In this document: positions 45,314 through 56,616 of the stretch, one piece after another
Layout of the letters: each line of letters opens with the position of its first letter
How positions within the stretch are numbered: position 1 is the first letter of the stretch
NCBI RefSeq assembly: GCF_954871325.1
Contig: NC_088776.1
Location: 38,674,508-38,738,507 of the forward strand
Length of the DNA stretch: 64,000 bases
Direction of reading: 5' to 3'
Origin: Gordionus sp. m RMFG-2023
Lineage: Eukaryota > Nematomorpha > Gordioida > Chordodea > Parachordodidae
The notes under the pieces: generated by a model
The model's input: the letters and a program-made list of their open reading frames with translations, nothing else
Database searches by the model: none
Told to the model about the DNA's origin: nothing
Translations under genes and position numbers: made by a program

Positions 45314-46440
45314 TTAGGAAGGATAATCTTGTGGGGAGAGACTGCTTATGAAGCTGATATAATTAGCCTTGTGTATTGCGATGGAGAGTCTTTGCTTTAA
45401 GAAGAAGCCCTCGCGGGGTTCACCGGTTAGTTGACGAATGTGGGAGCCGAGTTCCTTGAAAAAGGATAAGGCATATTTCCCAAAAGTAGGAAGGGTAGTG
45501 GAAATAATGGGGATGAAAATATATTCTTGAGAGATTTCGGAATATTTCGCTATTTTGAGTGTCTCCTTTTTCTCGAGTATATTGACTGTTTGATTTGATG
45601 GAGCGAGTGGATCAATACAAGAATAGTCCCAGACCAGGAATTGACCGCGCTTCCAAGGAATTTGCGAAATACCGTCAGGCCGTTTCCCATCAGATCTGAA
45701 AAGACCTGATGGTTCAAGAGTGGAGGGGATTTGAGCAGATCTAAGAGCTCTAAGAATGATCGAATTGCATAGATTATGTCTTACAATTCGACCTTTACAT
45801 GAGGACAATGAAGACTATGTCTTCCATTGCCCAAAACTGCGGAGCCGCAACCTGAACATATGTGGGATTGGGTAATAAGGCAATTTAAACGGATACCGAT
45901 TGCATGTGTGAGCTCGTTTGTATTTAGTTGTAATTGCAGATTAATAGATAGAATGACCTCGAGAAACTCATGGCCTGAACCATTAAGCAAAGAAGAGAAT
46001 AAGGGACGGTCAGATAATTGCATTCTGGAAAGGAGTGATTCAACGCAGAGTGCAATAATAGGCCTATCCCAGTCCTTCTGCTTATTAGATTCAGGAAGAG
46101 GGTGATCCGCAGAAATTCGTGTCCTCCATTCGATGATTGCACCATTAAAAGAAGAGTCGGGTTTTAAAGAATTGGGATTTATTATGTTTTTAGTTAGTAG
46201 GCAACTGGATATAAAGGCCGTTAAGGCGAGATCGGATGGAGATCTGAGGCCCAGACCTCCCATCTTTGTGGGTAAAGAAGCTTGTGTCCAAGCAATTTCA
46301 TCGAATTTAAGATTTAGAATGTTTTCGATAAGGATTTTGATCCCATTATCATAAACTCCAAGTGGAATGGGGAATTTAAATATGGCAGTTGAGCGAAGTG
46401 CGTAAAGAATACGGGTAATATTGAAAAAAATTTTCACCAG
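45314..46440 (-). pseudogene. Retroelement ORF fragment: RT C-terminal region plus endonuclease-like domain
   Basis: On the minus strand 46437-45781 reads the region after reverse transcriptase, with WTQASLPTKMGGLGLRSPSD and AFISSCLL, then a cysteine cluster CSGCGSAVLGNGRHSLHC. After a frameshift near 45795 the frame continues (45808-45314) with RIVRHNLCNSIILRALRSA, LEPSGLFRSDGKRPDG, VWDYSCID, and GEPREGFFLKQRLSIAI. A CCHC cluster followed by RPDG and an Asp about 15 residues later is the layout of the restriction-like endonuclease of some non-LTR retrotransposons. The RT core is absent. It is a 5'-truncated, frameshifted copy. Confidence 0.7.
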
Positions 46441-46570
46441 GAAAAAGTATTTAAAAAATTTTTTATTTTACATTGTTTTACAACAATGTCTCTTTAAATT
46501 AAAAAAAATATTTTTTCTTTAAAATTAATTAACACAAAAGATTGTATTTATAATTTATTATCACTTTTAA

Positions 46571-46763
46571 TTAGGCTTTACTTAAAACCACAATTTCAAA
46601 TCCATCAAATTGTTTAACACACATGTTTTCTTTCTCAAATGTTGCCTCAGGCCAATATTTATAATAATTTGCTCTAGACGTTATTGAAATGTTTGCCCCA
46701 GTATCAAACAACATTTCTATATTTTGTCTATCAAATTTTATATTTACACGAGGACACGAAACT
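46571..46763 (-). pseudogene. Retropepsin-like protease remnant of an LTR retroelement
   Basis: A minus-strand frame reads IEMLFDTGANISITSRANYY and ends in VVLSKA before TAA (46571-46573). DTGAN is the active-site motif of retroviral-type aspartic proteases, with the preceding hydrophobic residues expected. Reverse transcriptase is not found beyond it. It belongs with the Gag remnant upstream at 47108-47990. Confidence 0.7.
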
Positions 46764-47107
46764 GATTAATTGCTCTTTCAATCATTAAAATTTTATTCAT
46801 TTTCCTTAACTGAATTATATTTATTATATTTGAATTACTATTAATATAATTAATATTCATGCCTAAATTCAACTCTGAATTTAATGGCCTCTGAATATCC
46901 ATATTTTTTTTATTAAATATATTGGAATTTTTTTTACAACACTATGTATATTACAAATTTTAGTATTAATATATGATTTTCCAATTTTTATATGATTCTC
47001 TTTCAAATCATATAGTCATTGCAATTCACTCACGTATTGAACACAATTCATGGCCATTTGACCCATTTTCTCACATTTAAAACACATTCGGTCATAATCT
47101 TTATTGT

Positions 47108-47990
47108 TCATATCTTTTTCGAATCTTTTATATTACGTATCACTGGATTTATCAATACCGGTGGTTTCTTTGGAAAACCAGCTTTAAAATTGGCTTCTTT
47201 CACCATACAATTTTTATTTATATGACCTGTAAAACCACATCTATCACAAATTATATCATTTTTATCATTTACTTTTACATTCACATTTTCATTGATTTTT
47301 CGCTCATGGGAAAAACAATTTTTCTCACTATGACCCCTCCGGCCACAAATATCACGATTTTCACTAAAATTATTATTTTTATTTCTAATTGTATCTATAT
47401 CTTTAGAAATATTCTTCAAATTTTCTTTAATTTCTTTTATATCATTTGAAATTACGCATTCATTTTCATTTCCTTTAACATTGTTAGTAACATCATGATC
47501 TTTTACAACCTTCACAGGTTAATTAATCATAATTTCAGAAATTTTCTCTGTAATTTCACTCATAAATGAATCTAAACTAACATTTATATCTTTTGACGTC
47601 ATACTTTTACCAACAATAGGCACTTCCCTAGTATTTGACTTTTCATTATCACTGGAATTACTTATTTTTTGGATATTAAAATTTCTAAGTTCAATTAGAA
47701 CCAAATTTAAACTATTTTTTAGATCTTCAGAAAAGTCTAAAAATTTATCAGATGTCATTAGATTCACATCCACAACATTAGAATCATCTAACTTACTCAC
47801 TTTATTTGTAAAATATTTATTCTTAATTAACTGTATAATAAAAATCAATGAAATATATAACATGTCAAAGCTGTAACCACACAATTGGTCACATCCAATT
47901 TATCAAAACTCGAATTAAATATTTTAACAAAATTATTCTTATAAATTTGCATTTTATTAAAGTTAGGATTCCTATGATTACTAATAAAAA
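47108..47990 (-). pseudogene. Gag remnant with zinc knuckles
   Basis: Two minus-strand frames form a Gag-like protein. The upstream one (47519-47884) has an amphipathic helical region; the downstream one (47108-47515) has a Lys/Asn-rich segment and two zinc knuckles. The second knuckle, CDRCGFTGHINKNC, is a perfect C-x2-C-x4-H-x4-C. The first, ICGRRGHSEKNC, has lost its leading Cys. A frame break separates the two. Together with the protease fragment this is the 5' half of an LTR retroelement, with pol deleted. Confidence 0.72.
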
Positions 47991-48540
47991 AATAAACCAT
48001 GTTCTCATTTAATTATTGATAATAAAAATTTTATTATTAACAATAGACTATTGCGTTATGTGCAAAAATATATTTAAACAAAGAAAAAAATATTTTTTAC
48101 CTTTTTTATCCGAATTCAAATGATCTTTCAAATTTCTTCTTCGAATAAAAAAAATCTTCTTTAGGAACTGCGTTCTATAAATTTGTTTTTCTCAATCCAA
48201 ATATTTTTCCCAGTTAAAATTTCTATCCTGGTATAACGAGTACCAATTTTATAACTATAGACGATAAATTTAACTCAAAGAATCAATTTCTTTATTTTTC
48301 ATATCAAATCCAATCTTATAATAATAAAATAATCCATAATATATTCTTCATTTTACAATCAATAAAACATCTAACTCATTTCATAAAATCTCCGATTCAT
48401 TTTATAAAAAATCACACATAAATAAAATATTATTTTTCCAATAAAAACATATTATCCAAAAAAATAATAATCTGATTGACATTTCTTGAAAATATATAAA
48501 CATTTTTTATTTTTCTCTTTAATTCAACATTTGCAACACC
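47991..48540. other. AT-rich sequence before the right foldback arm
   Basis: May contain the 5' part of the minus-strand retroelement, but no LTR or primer-binding site was recognised. Confidence 0.3.
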
Positions 48541-50131
48541 AATTATGTAGTATTCAATATGTACATTAATAATCTGCAAACCGTGTATCCGTATTACTAA
48601 CCGTAACCGAGTTATAACGGTTTTAAAAACGTGAAGTTAGCGAAATTTTTCTTAAAAATTGAGGATCAATTACCGAAAATTATGTCAAAGTATAGAGCGT
48701 TAATTGATCCTCCGGAATCTTTAAACCGCACACCAGCGGAATAAACAGTTCGAGAGTTATGGGCAAAAAAAAAAAGTGTTGGCACTTTGCCAAAACCGAA
48801 AATAAATAAGATCATGATCTGAAACTTGGCAATTATGTAGTATTCACTTTTTTATTTTGCCCATAACTCACGAACGGTTTATTCCGCTGGTATGAGGTTT
48901 AAAGATTCTGGAAGATCAATTAATGCTCTACACCCTGGCATAATTTTCGGTAATTGATCCTCAATTTTTAAAAAAAATTCCGCTAACTTCACGTTTTTAA
49001 AACCGTTATATCTCGGTTACGGTTAGTGACACGGATACGCTGTTTGCAGATTTTTAATGTACATATTAAATACTACATAATTGCCAAGTTTCAGATTATG
49101 ATCTTATTTATTTTCGGTAAGAGCCAACACTTTCTTATTTTGCCCATAACTCATGAACGGTTCATTCCGCTGCTTTCCGGATAGAAATCAATTAGGATCA
49201 ATTAACGGGCTACACAATGGTATAGGTTTCGGTAATTAATCCTCAAGTCGTTCCGCCAGTCAAAATTTACACTTTCTTTATTTTTATGATATCTCTCTTT
49301 CCTTTAATTTTTTTGACATTCCGTTTGAAGAATTCGGAGGATCAAACACTAAATATTGGCTTTAACTAAAAAATGATTGCTCGAATTTTAAATTTTGGTA
49401 AAATGCCAAAACCTTTCTATTTTGCCTATAACTCACGAACGGTTTATTCCGCTGGTATGCAGTTTAAAGATTCTGGAGGATCAATTAGCGCTCTACACTT
49501 TGGCATAAATTTCGGTAATTGATCCTCACTTTTAAAAAAAATTCCGCTAACTTCACGTTTTTAAAACCGCTACAACTCGGTTATGGTTAGTGATACGGAT
49601 ATGCGGTTTGCAGATTATTAATGTACACATTGAATACTACATTATTGCCAAGTTTCAGGTCATGATCTTTTTTATTTTCGGTTTTGACAAAGTTTTGCCC
49701 ATAACTCATGAACGGTTCATTCCGCTTCTTTCCGGATATATCAATTAGGATCAATTAACGGGCTACACAATGGTATAGGTTTCGGTAATTGATCCTCAAA
49801 TCGTTCCGCCAGCTTCAAAATTTCACACTTTACTTATTTTGCTTATAACTCGTTAACCATTGATTCCGCTGATGTTTGGTTTGAAGATCAATTAGGATCA
49901 ATTAAGACTTTAAATATTGGCATAGGTTACATCGTTCCGCCAACTTCACGGACCTGTTTCGGTAATTGATCCTCAAATCGTTCCGCCAGCTTCAAAATTT
50001 CACACTTTCCTTATTTATAACTCATTAACCATTGATTCCGCTGATGTTTGGTTTGTAGATCAATAAAGACTCTAAATATTGGCATAGTTTGTTAATTGAT
50101 CCTCACATCGTTCGGCCAACTTCACGGACCT
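48541..50131 (-). repeat. Right modular arm of the foldback element
   Basis: The arm has one module set in plus orientation (48541-48845), then the remainder inverted. Modules of the three types recur in the order B, A2, (variant), B, A2, A1, part of A2, A1. The terminal word CAACTTCACGGACCT occurs at 49938-49952 and at the true end 50117-50131, showing tandem duplication of the terminus. The GATCAATTA or TAATTGATC word occurs more than ten times. No frame is coding. Confidence 0.8.
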
Positions 50132-50343
50132 GGCGATCTACATCCAAAAAGATTAATTTAATTCTAACCAAATTAATTAATAATACAAATGCCAATATTT
50201 CTAGAAATTGGTTGATAATTATTGTCGATTTTATAATTGATACAGTTCAGCCAATGTCCTTGGTTGATAATCCATCATTTACCATGATGATTAAAAATCT
50301 ATCCACTGGTACAACAATTATATCGCTAGACACTAATGAATAA
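50089..50343 (+). pseudogene. Second half of the outer hAT transposase
   Basis: From about 50132 the frame leaves the foldback arm and reads STSKKINLILTKLINN and DFIIDTVQPMSLVDNPSF, matching NFIIDTVQPLSLVDNDSF in the element at 28363. It ends in TAA at 50341. The rest of the catalytic and dimerisation domains is missing before the right end at 50767. Confidence 0.8.
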
Positions 50344-50775
50344 AATAGCAGATAACTTTAGAGTGATGAAAGATGCTCTAATAGTAGTTTATCAGAAATA
50401 TCATATATATGTACCATGGCAGATAGTTGAACACATAACACAAGGTAAAAACTTATAAAATGCAACAAATTTCTATAAATATTTATTTTTATTACATAAA
50501 TTTTTTTATAATAAAAACTAACTATATTTTATTATTTATAAATGTTGATTTTTATATATTTACTATACAATAACATTATAAGCAAAAAATGAAACAAATT
50601 TGTTCAAATTTTTTTTATAAAAAGTAGGTTAAAAAGTAGCTAAAGCTATTAAAAAATAGTAGCTAATAGCGCGCTACTATTTTTGACAAATAGCGATAGC
50701 GGTAGCACGCTAATTTTTTTGATAAATAGCCGTAGCGTGCTACTTTTAAAAGTAGCGATTAACTCTGGTGTGTAA

Positions 50776-52200
50776 AATGTATTGTCACGAAATGTGTATT
50801 TGAAATAGAATTGGTAATTGCGCACACGTAAAGATAAAACATGCAAACATTTTAAACACCATAACAGAGTAAGTTAAAAAATATATTGTTTTTAAATTAC
50901 ATATATCGTCGCCTGAGAATTAGGATATTTATCCACTTTTTGTCAAAAGTGACTTGTTTATATATATCTCAATTTTTTATAATTATGCTATTCTTATTTA
51001 TATAAAAATATCCGAAATATTTATAAAATAAGTTAGATTATAGCCAATCTTACAAAAAGTGAGGGAATAATCTAATTTTCAGGTGACGATATATTTTAAG
51101 ATAAGCAACTTATCATTCGTTTGATAATAATATTGATGCTTGTTATCAAGTGTTGATTACAGCTATCAAATCTTTTGAAGAAAGAAAAATAAATTTGAAG
51201 CATAAATATATTTTAAAAAAATTTAAGACTTTTATTTCAATCATATTTTGTGAGCATAAAAATGGGCAAACAATATAATTTAAACAAATTTTATAAAGCA
51301 AACTATTGTAATGAATGGTGTATTAAAACAGATTAAGCAACCATATTATAAACATGTAATGTTAGTATAATTTGATGAGTATCCAATAATGACCATATAT
51401 ATTTAAGACTTAAATAAAATATAATAATATTCATAATTTTATCAAAAAAGATAAGAAGAAAATAAATACGTTCACCGGAATATAAAAGAAAGAAGACAAA
51501 AAGATCACAGTGTGGGTTCAATTAAATATAATAATTGGCTAATAAAAAAATCGTAAGATCATGTTGGCATTAATTGTGAATGTACTATAATATAATAAAA
51601 GTGATAATATGTAATAGTTAAATCATATTTTTAAAGTAAAGCATCAATCAAATTCGTAATTGGTATAAGAATATTTGCTTAATCATTATAAAAAAATTTA
51701 TACCAAAAAAGAATAAAAATTAAAATAATTTTGTATTCTCTTTTTACGCATGATATTTATTATTTCCTAGAAATTAATAGATTTAAGTAAAAGTCAGCCC
51801 CGCTTCTTTGTAACTCGTGAATATTTTTGATATGGCGTAAATAAATGCGGCTGTTCTGACATCCAATCCCAATTTATGTTCATCCATAATTTGCATGATA
51901 TTCTAAAATTTTGTTGTTTTTATTGGAGAATGATAAAATTAAATATAAATTTCATTAGAAGAATTTAAATTTTATTTTAAGAAATTTTATAATATAGTAG
52001 TAAAAAACGGTTTCAATTATCACACAGTTATATAAAATAAAAAATATATAATTAGTAAACGATTACGAAAAAAAAATCATAATAACATCAGGACAATATT
52101 GAAGCATAGATCATAAAATAATGTAAAATACAAAATAAATAAATAAAAGCGAAAGCAGCAAAAATTATTCAAAACCTCCTTCATCTAATCATCAGGAGAG
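50776..52200. other. AT-rich stretch, no gene recognised
   Basis: No coding sequence with a recognisable motif. The inverted words AGTGACTTGTTTATAT and ATAAACAAGTCACTT-like fragments around 50960-51110 (CAAAAAGTGA with TCACTTTTTG context) suggest a small foldback of about 150 bp. The rest is AT-rich. Confidence 0.35.
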
Positions 52201-52209
52201 ATCGAATTA

Positions 52210-52690
52210 ATAAAACAAAACATAATTAGCCTTAAGAATGGCTATTGCGATCCTCTGCCTTAAGTAAAAACCTTCGCGAGGCTCCCCAGAATTTTTTCTG
52301 ATTAGGCGGCCAACGTTTTTAAAAAGTTTTTAGCCAAATCACCATATGTAGTTAAGGTGGAGCAAATGATGGGTATGAATATGTAATTTGAGGAATCAGC
52401 GCTGTATTTGCTGATCTTAAAATTTTGAACTCTGTTCAGAGCGTCCTTGTTAAAATTAGAGGAGAAGTTATGTCCAGACAAGAGAAATTCCATATAAAAA
52501 ACTTTCCTTGAGACCATGGGATAAGTGTGACGCCATTAGGACGCCTACTATCGGAAAATAAGCCAGAAGGCTCCATTGATGTAGGAAAACCAGCTGACCT
52601 AAGTGCAAGAGATATAATTTGATTGCATTTCAAGTGTCGAGTTTGCCGACCGTGATTACGATTGCAATGTAAAGGATGCAGCGCCATATT
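52210..52690 (-). pseudogene. Endonuclease-like retroelement fragment, copy 2
   Basis: Minus-strand pieces match 45314-45808: IISLALRSAGFPTSMEPSGL, then RRPNGVTLIPW (with RPN in place of RPD), YIFIPIICSTLTTYG, and GEPREGFYLRQRIAIAILKA. Frameshifts occur near 52480 and 52310. Only the 3' end of the element is present. Confidence 0.75.
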
Positions 52691-52899
52691 GTTATCATCA
52701 GTATGACATTTGCTGCATATTATTTTAATAAAAATATTTCAGACTAGTATTGCCCAGATTAAATTAGTGGCGGCTAAGAGAGCAGACGAATGCTCAGTAA
52801 CTTTAAATAATTTGAGCGAACCTACAAATATTTACTATATGATCAAAACGTTTGTTTGTTAACAAATTCTTTTTCAAAAAGGTCTAACCGTGCATTGAC

Positions 52900-53900
52900 A
52901 GTTACTCGATTTAACAACCGATCATCGGAACTTTAATTCCAACGCGATGGCCATCGTGTTAATTTATAAAAAGATTTTAGATATGTTTAAGTAATACTTT
53001 TATTTAATTATAAATTACGTTATCATTTTATTATAAAGCCACATTTTCACCTAATATATAACTATGCTTATTTATACTCTATCACAATTTTACCAGGCCC
53101 CCACATTTAATTTAAATCGATTGAAATCTAATTGGTTAATATGAAATTAACTTAAACATAAATAAAATGTACAAATAAATAAATTAAAATGTACAAATAA
53201 ATAAATTAAAAATTTATAGTAAAAGACAAATTATATAAAAATGTTTACTAAATTTAACAAAAATAATAAATTGTGTTAATGTTAAATAAATCATATGGCC
53301 ATCGCAACATTCCCCTCTCTCAAACTGAATGAAAGTTTTTTTGAAATGTTCATGGCGTCTATCTTTGCAATTGCTTGAAATGTTCAGATGTACATCGTGT
53401 TGTTAGTTTTTTGATTGCTTCCGTGATCTCTGGTGGATTTATCGTTTACTCGTCGTTATTTATTTATCATTGTCATTTTATTAGTTTTCATTATCATAAA
53501 ATAATAATATATGTAACCATAGAATAATAAGGAATTCCAGAATTAATAAAATTTGAATGATGTATTGATAAATTAATTAATGATTATAATATTTGCGTTT
53601 CATATATTTCTTTCATAATCTTAAATCTTTTATTTCAATTATCATCATATAAATATTTATAAAAATTAAATTGTTTAAAATCATGAGTTTCTCCCTCCTT
53701 AAAATCTCAATAAAATTTTAAAATTTGACTCCTTTATTTCTTAATTTATAAATATTCTATAATCCTTATTGTCATTTACAATTTCTTTATATAAAACATA
53801 AATTTTTATATATGCTTTTGTCTTTACGAAAATTTTATATATACATATATATATGCTTTTAATCTGTAGATGATATAAAAAATTTTTTCACAACTCATAA
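52900..53900 (-). repeat. Left arm of a large inverted repeat: LTR and 3' end of a retrotransposon
   Basis: Read on the minus strand, AGAGAGGGGAA (a polypurine tract) is followed by TGTTGCGATGGCC at 53309, as at the start of a 3' LTR. It continues past a TATAAATAAGC box and AATAAA-type words to about 52900. The internal part, up to about 53900, has no coding content. The same sequence is present in opposite orientation at 54720-55720. Confidence 0.6.
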
Positions 53901-54029
53901 ATTAAAAATACACTTATTTACTAAAAATCTACCAGACAATTCATATATTTTAATAAATGCCATGACTAATGATAATAGAAAATGACATACAATTAATTAA
54001 TAGATAAAATAAAAAAATTTTCAAATTAT

Positions 54030-54330
54030 AAATCATTAAAGGATGAAAAAGACAAAAGAAATACCCGTATCAATTCAATCTAGACCTTATTAACATAAAA
54101 ATGATAGTTATAAAAAACATTATTACAGTCATCATGATCATTATTATAAAAATCAAGAAAATTTTTATAATAAAACTCAAGAATTTTAAAATAATAAGAA
54201 TTATTACAATAAATATTATAAATTTATAGACAGGGTAATCATGATATTATTGAATTTAAGCAATTTAGTAATGTAAAGATAATTAACAAAAACAATGAAA
54301 TATTGTCTACTACCATTATAGGAGATGTAA
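54030..54330 (+). pseudogene. Asn/Tyr/His-rich Gag-like fragment
   Basis: In the spacer of the inverted repeat a plus-strand frame reads HYYSHHDHYYKNQENFYNK and similar low-complexity sequence with stops. It resembles in composition the Gag-like part at 63060-64000, so it may be a nucleocapsid remnant of the same or a related LTR element. No zinc knuckle is present. Confidence 0.35.
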
Positions 54331-54719
54331 AAAAATTAAAAATAGTATAAATAATAAAATTATATTAAGTAAAATTGAAGCTTATAAAATAAGTGAAATT
54401 ATAAATATTGGCACTATAAGATACATGAATATTAAATAATTAAAGAAAATAATGATAATAAAAGAAGCATACCTAAAATAACATATAACATATGATGAAA
54501 TTATAGAAGATTCATTCATAATCAAAATTTTATATCATGAAGAGGAGTATATAGTGATAATAAAATTAATGAGACTAATCAAATCTAAAATTCATATAAC
54601 AAAATTTCGAAAATAATAAAATCCAAATCCTACTCTAAGGATAAAATTAATAAACGAAAAATTATTAGAAAAGAATTAAAACATAAAATAAAAAACATGA
54701 GCACAATAAAATTTAAAAA

Positions 54720-55720
54720 TATATTTTATAAAATAAATCTTAAAGAACTAAAACAAATATATTTAAAACGGACATAAAGCATATATAAATTTTCTTCGTA
54801 AAGGCAAAAGGAGTATATATTATATATAGCAATTTATTTTTAAAAATGTTTTAAATAATGAAATTGTAAATGAGATTTAAGATAATTTAAAAAATTCCTA
54901 GAGATCTTAAGGAGGGATAACCTTATGAATCAGCATTATAAACAATTTAATTCTAAATGATCATAATTGAAAGGTAATTGAAATAAAATAATTAAGATTA
55001 TGAAAGAAATGTATAAAACACAAATATAATCATCACTTGATTTATCATTACATCATTCAATATTCTTATTAACAAACATTGGATATTTTAAATTTATTTT
55101 TATTTCAATTATTCTTATCAAATCTTATTAATTCTGAAATCCTTATTATTCCATACACATGAAAATGAAAACTAATTAAATGACAATGATAAATAACGAG
55201 GAGTAAACGATATATCCTTCAAGGATTACGGAAACAATCAACACTATATATACGATGTACAACTGAACATTTCAAACAACTGTGAAGAAAATAGACGCGA
55301 GGAACATTAAAAAAAAAAAATTTCTTTCAGCTTGAGAGGGGAATGTTGCGACAGCCATATTGATTTATTTAACATATACAACTTATGATTTTTGTTAAAT
55401 TTAGTAGACATTTTTATACATTTTGTCTTTTACTACATATATATTTTTAATTTATTTATTTGTACATTTACTTTATCAATCAGCTATATTTGTTTAACTA
55501 ATTATCATATTAACCAATTAAACCGATTTAGCTTAAAACACATTTGTGAGGTGACCTCTGGTATAATTGTGATACAGTAGTTTTATAATAAAATGATAAC
55601 ATAATTTATGATCTTATAACAAGTTATGTTCATTTATTAATAAAGAAAAGATATATAATTAAATAAAAATATTCCTTTAAACATATCTAAAATCTTTTTT
55701 AAAAATAGCCTTAGTTGAAT
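54720..55720 (+). repeat. Right arm of the large inverted repeat: 3' end and LTR
   Basis: GCTTGAGAGGGGAA, a polypurine tract, precedes TGTTGCGACAGCC at 55344. From there to about 55710 the sequence parallels the left arm in inverted orientation, as does the internal side back to about 54720. The two arms are roughly 1 kb each with moderate divergence and a spacer of about 0.8 kb. Confidence 0.6.
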
Positions 55721-55751
55721 CAAAAATCAAGGTCGACATTAACAACACTCT

Positions 55752-56010
55752 TTGACAAATAAATTATTAAGCCTCCTTTTAAAAAAGGCTCGTATACCTA
55801 ATATTCTAAAACCTTGCAATCTTTCAAGAGATAACGGCCTAAGACCTGATCATCATACTCTGGACCATGGACAAATCCATTATTTGGGATCATACATGTG
55901 TCTCATCCTTCCCATCAATATAAATAGCAACCTGCTTACTCTAACAGAGTTAAAAAAATGAAAAAATACAAAAGCTTCATTAATTTCATATTTTTGACAA
56001 TGCGACTACT
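55752..56010 (+). pseudogene. Endonuclease-like retroelement fragment, copy 3
   Basis: A plus-strand frame reads NKLLSLLLKKARIPNILKP, then CNLSRDNGLRPDHHTLDHGQ and LGSYMCLI, matching the endonuclease-like part of 45314-45808 (IILRALRSAQIPSTLEP and GKRPDG). It is more diverged than copy 2 and has the opposite orientation, mirroring copy 2 across the inverted repeat. Confidence 0.65.
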
Positions 56011-56553
56011 ACCAAAGGACATTTTCACCTTTAGATTTTTTTTTTTAATATAGCTCACAAAATTAAATTACAAACATTAACCTAGGGAATTCTTATTCCT
56101 CATGCAGAATATATAAATAAACATTTTTAAATTTAACTATTGTTCCTTTTTAGAAACCCAATTATGTTTTTCTTAAAATTATTTTGGTTCAAAAATATTT
56201 TTATTCTTTTTTTAAATATTTTATATATTAAATTTATAATTTTTTGTATATTTTTTTAAAATTTTAAACAAGTTGGTTTATCATGATAATTTATTAGTAT
56301 TATAAATGAATAATTGATTTCATATATTTGATCAGCTGTTAAATCGCGTTAACTATGAGTGCAGCCTAAATAATAAGAACGTGACGCTACTTTAAATTAA
56401 ATGCGTTAGCAAAGTTGGGGCTCGGACCAAAGGGAAAAAATTTGTAATTACCAAAAGCCAAGAAAGAAAGGAAAAGTTAAAATAAATAATGTTATACCAA
56501 ATTATTGAGGAATTTTAAAATAAATTCAAATAGACAAATATAATTTCGATTAC
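56011..56553. other. Stretch downstream of the last recognised GDH exon
   Basis: The terminal coding exon of glutamate dehydrogenase (about 40 residues after ERSAK) should lie in this direction on the minus strand, but no matching frame was found here. A few GC-balanced words at 56330-56450 were checked and do not match. Confidence 0.4.
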
Positions 56554-56616
56554 TTTAGCAGATCTTTCCATAGTGTATTCCAGGCCAGAGTGAACAATAT
56601 CTTTTTCAGAAGCACC
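56554..56616 (-). CDS. Glutamate dehydrogenase, internal exon (21 codons)
   Basis: The exon reads [20 protein letters not shown] plus Lys, matching [20 protein letters not shown] of animal mitochondrial GDH. It is flanked by TTTACAAAG (acceptor) and GTAATC (donor), both phase 0. This segment lies in the C-terminal part of the enzyme, after the antenna region. It is the most 3' exon recognised. Confidence 0.88.

Larger units (their letters stand above)
38410..50131. mobile_element. Foldback-type element with modular terminal arrays
   Basis: The ends are inverted: AGGTCCGTGAAGTTGGCGGA at 38410 and its complement ending at 50131. Each arm is a series of diverged modules of about 135-150 bp sharing boxes GTGAAGTTGGCGGAA, GAGGATCAATTAAC, TTAATTGATC, CAGCGGAAT and GAGTTATGGGCAAAAT. 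The left arm has two modules (38410-38762). The right arm (48541-50131) has about eight, mostly inverted relative to the left, with a switch of orientation near 48847. The organisation recalls foldback or Galileo-type DNA transposons, but no transposase was recognised inside. The interior holds other elements. Target duplication is absent because transposase sequence of the host hAT at the junction is missing. Confidence 0.6.
37039..50767 (+). mobile_element. Outer hAT transposon, expanded by nested insertions
   Basis: The left end CAGAGTTGTTAAAGTAGCG (37039) and right end TAGCGATTAACTCTG (50767) are inverted copies of the same family as 28363-30599, with TAGCGCGCTAC-type words inside each end (37056-37130 and 50630-50757). 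A perfect 8-bp target duplication GTGTGTAA (37031-37038 and 50768-50775) ties the two ends together although they are 13.7 kb apart. Transposase fragments at 37777-38378 and 50089-50343 are the two halves of one gene split by the insertion of 38410-50131. Without that insertion the element would be about 2 kb, like its relative. Confidence 0.88.

Noticed and set aside
45827-46354. Plus-strand frames opposite the minus-strand retroelement
   Set aside because: Antisense shadows of the endonuclease-type retroelement ORF.
56330-56400. Terminal GDH exon on the minus strand
   Set aside because: A YYLG-like word was noticed, but the surrounding residues do not match the GDH C-terminus and a stop follows.
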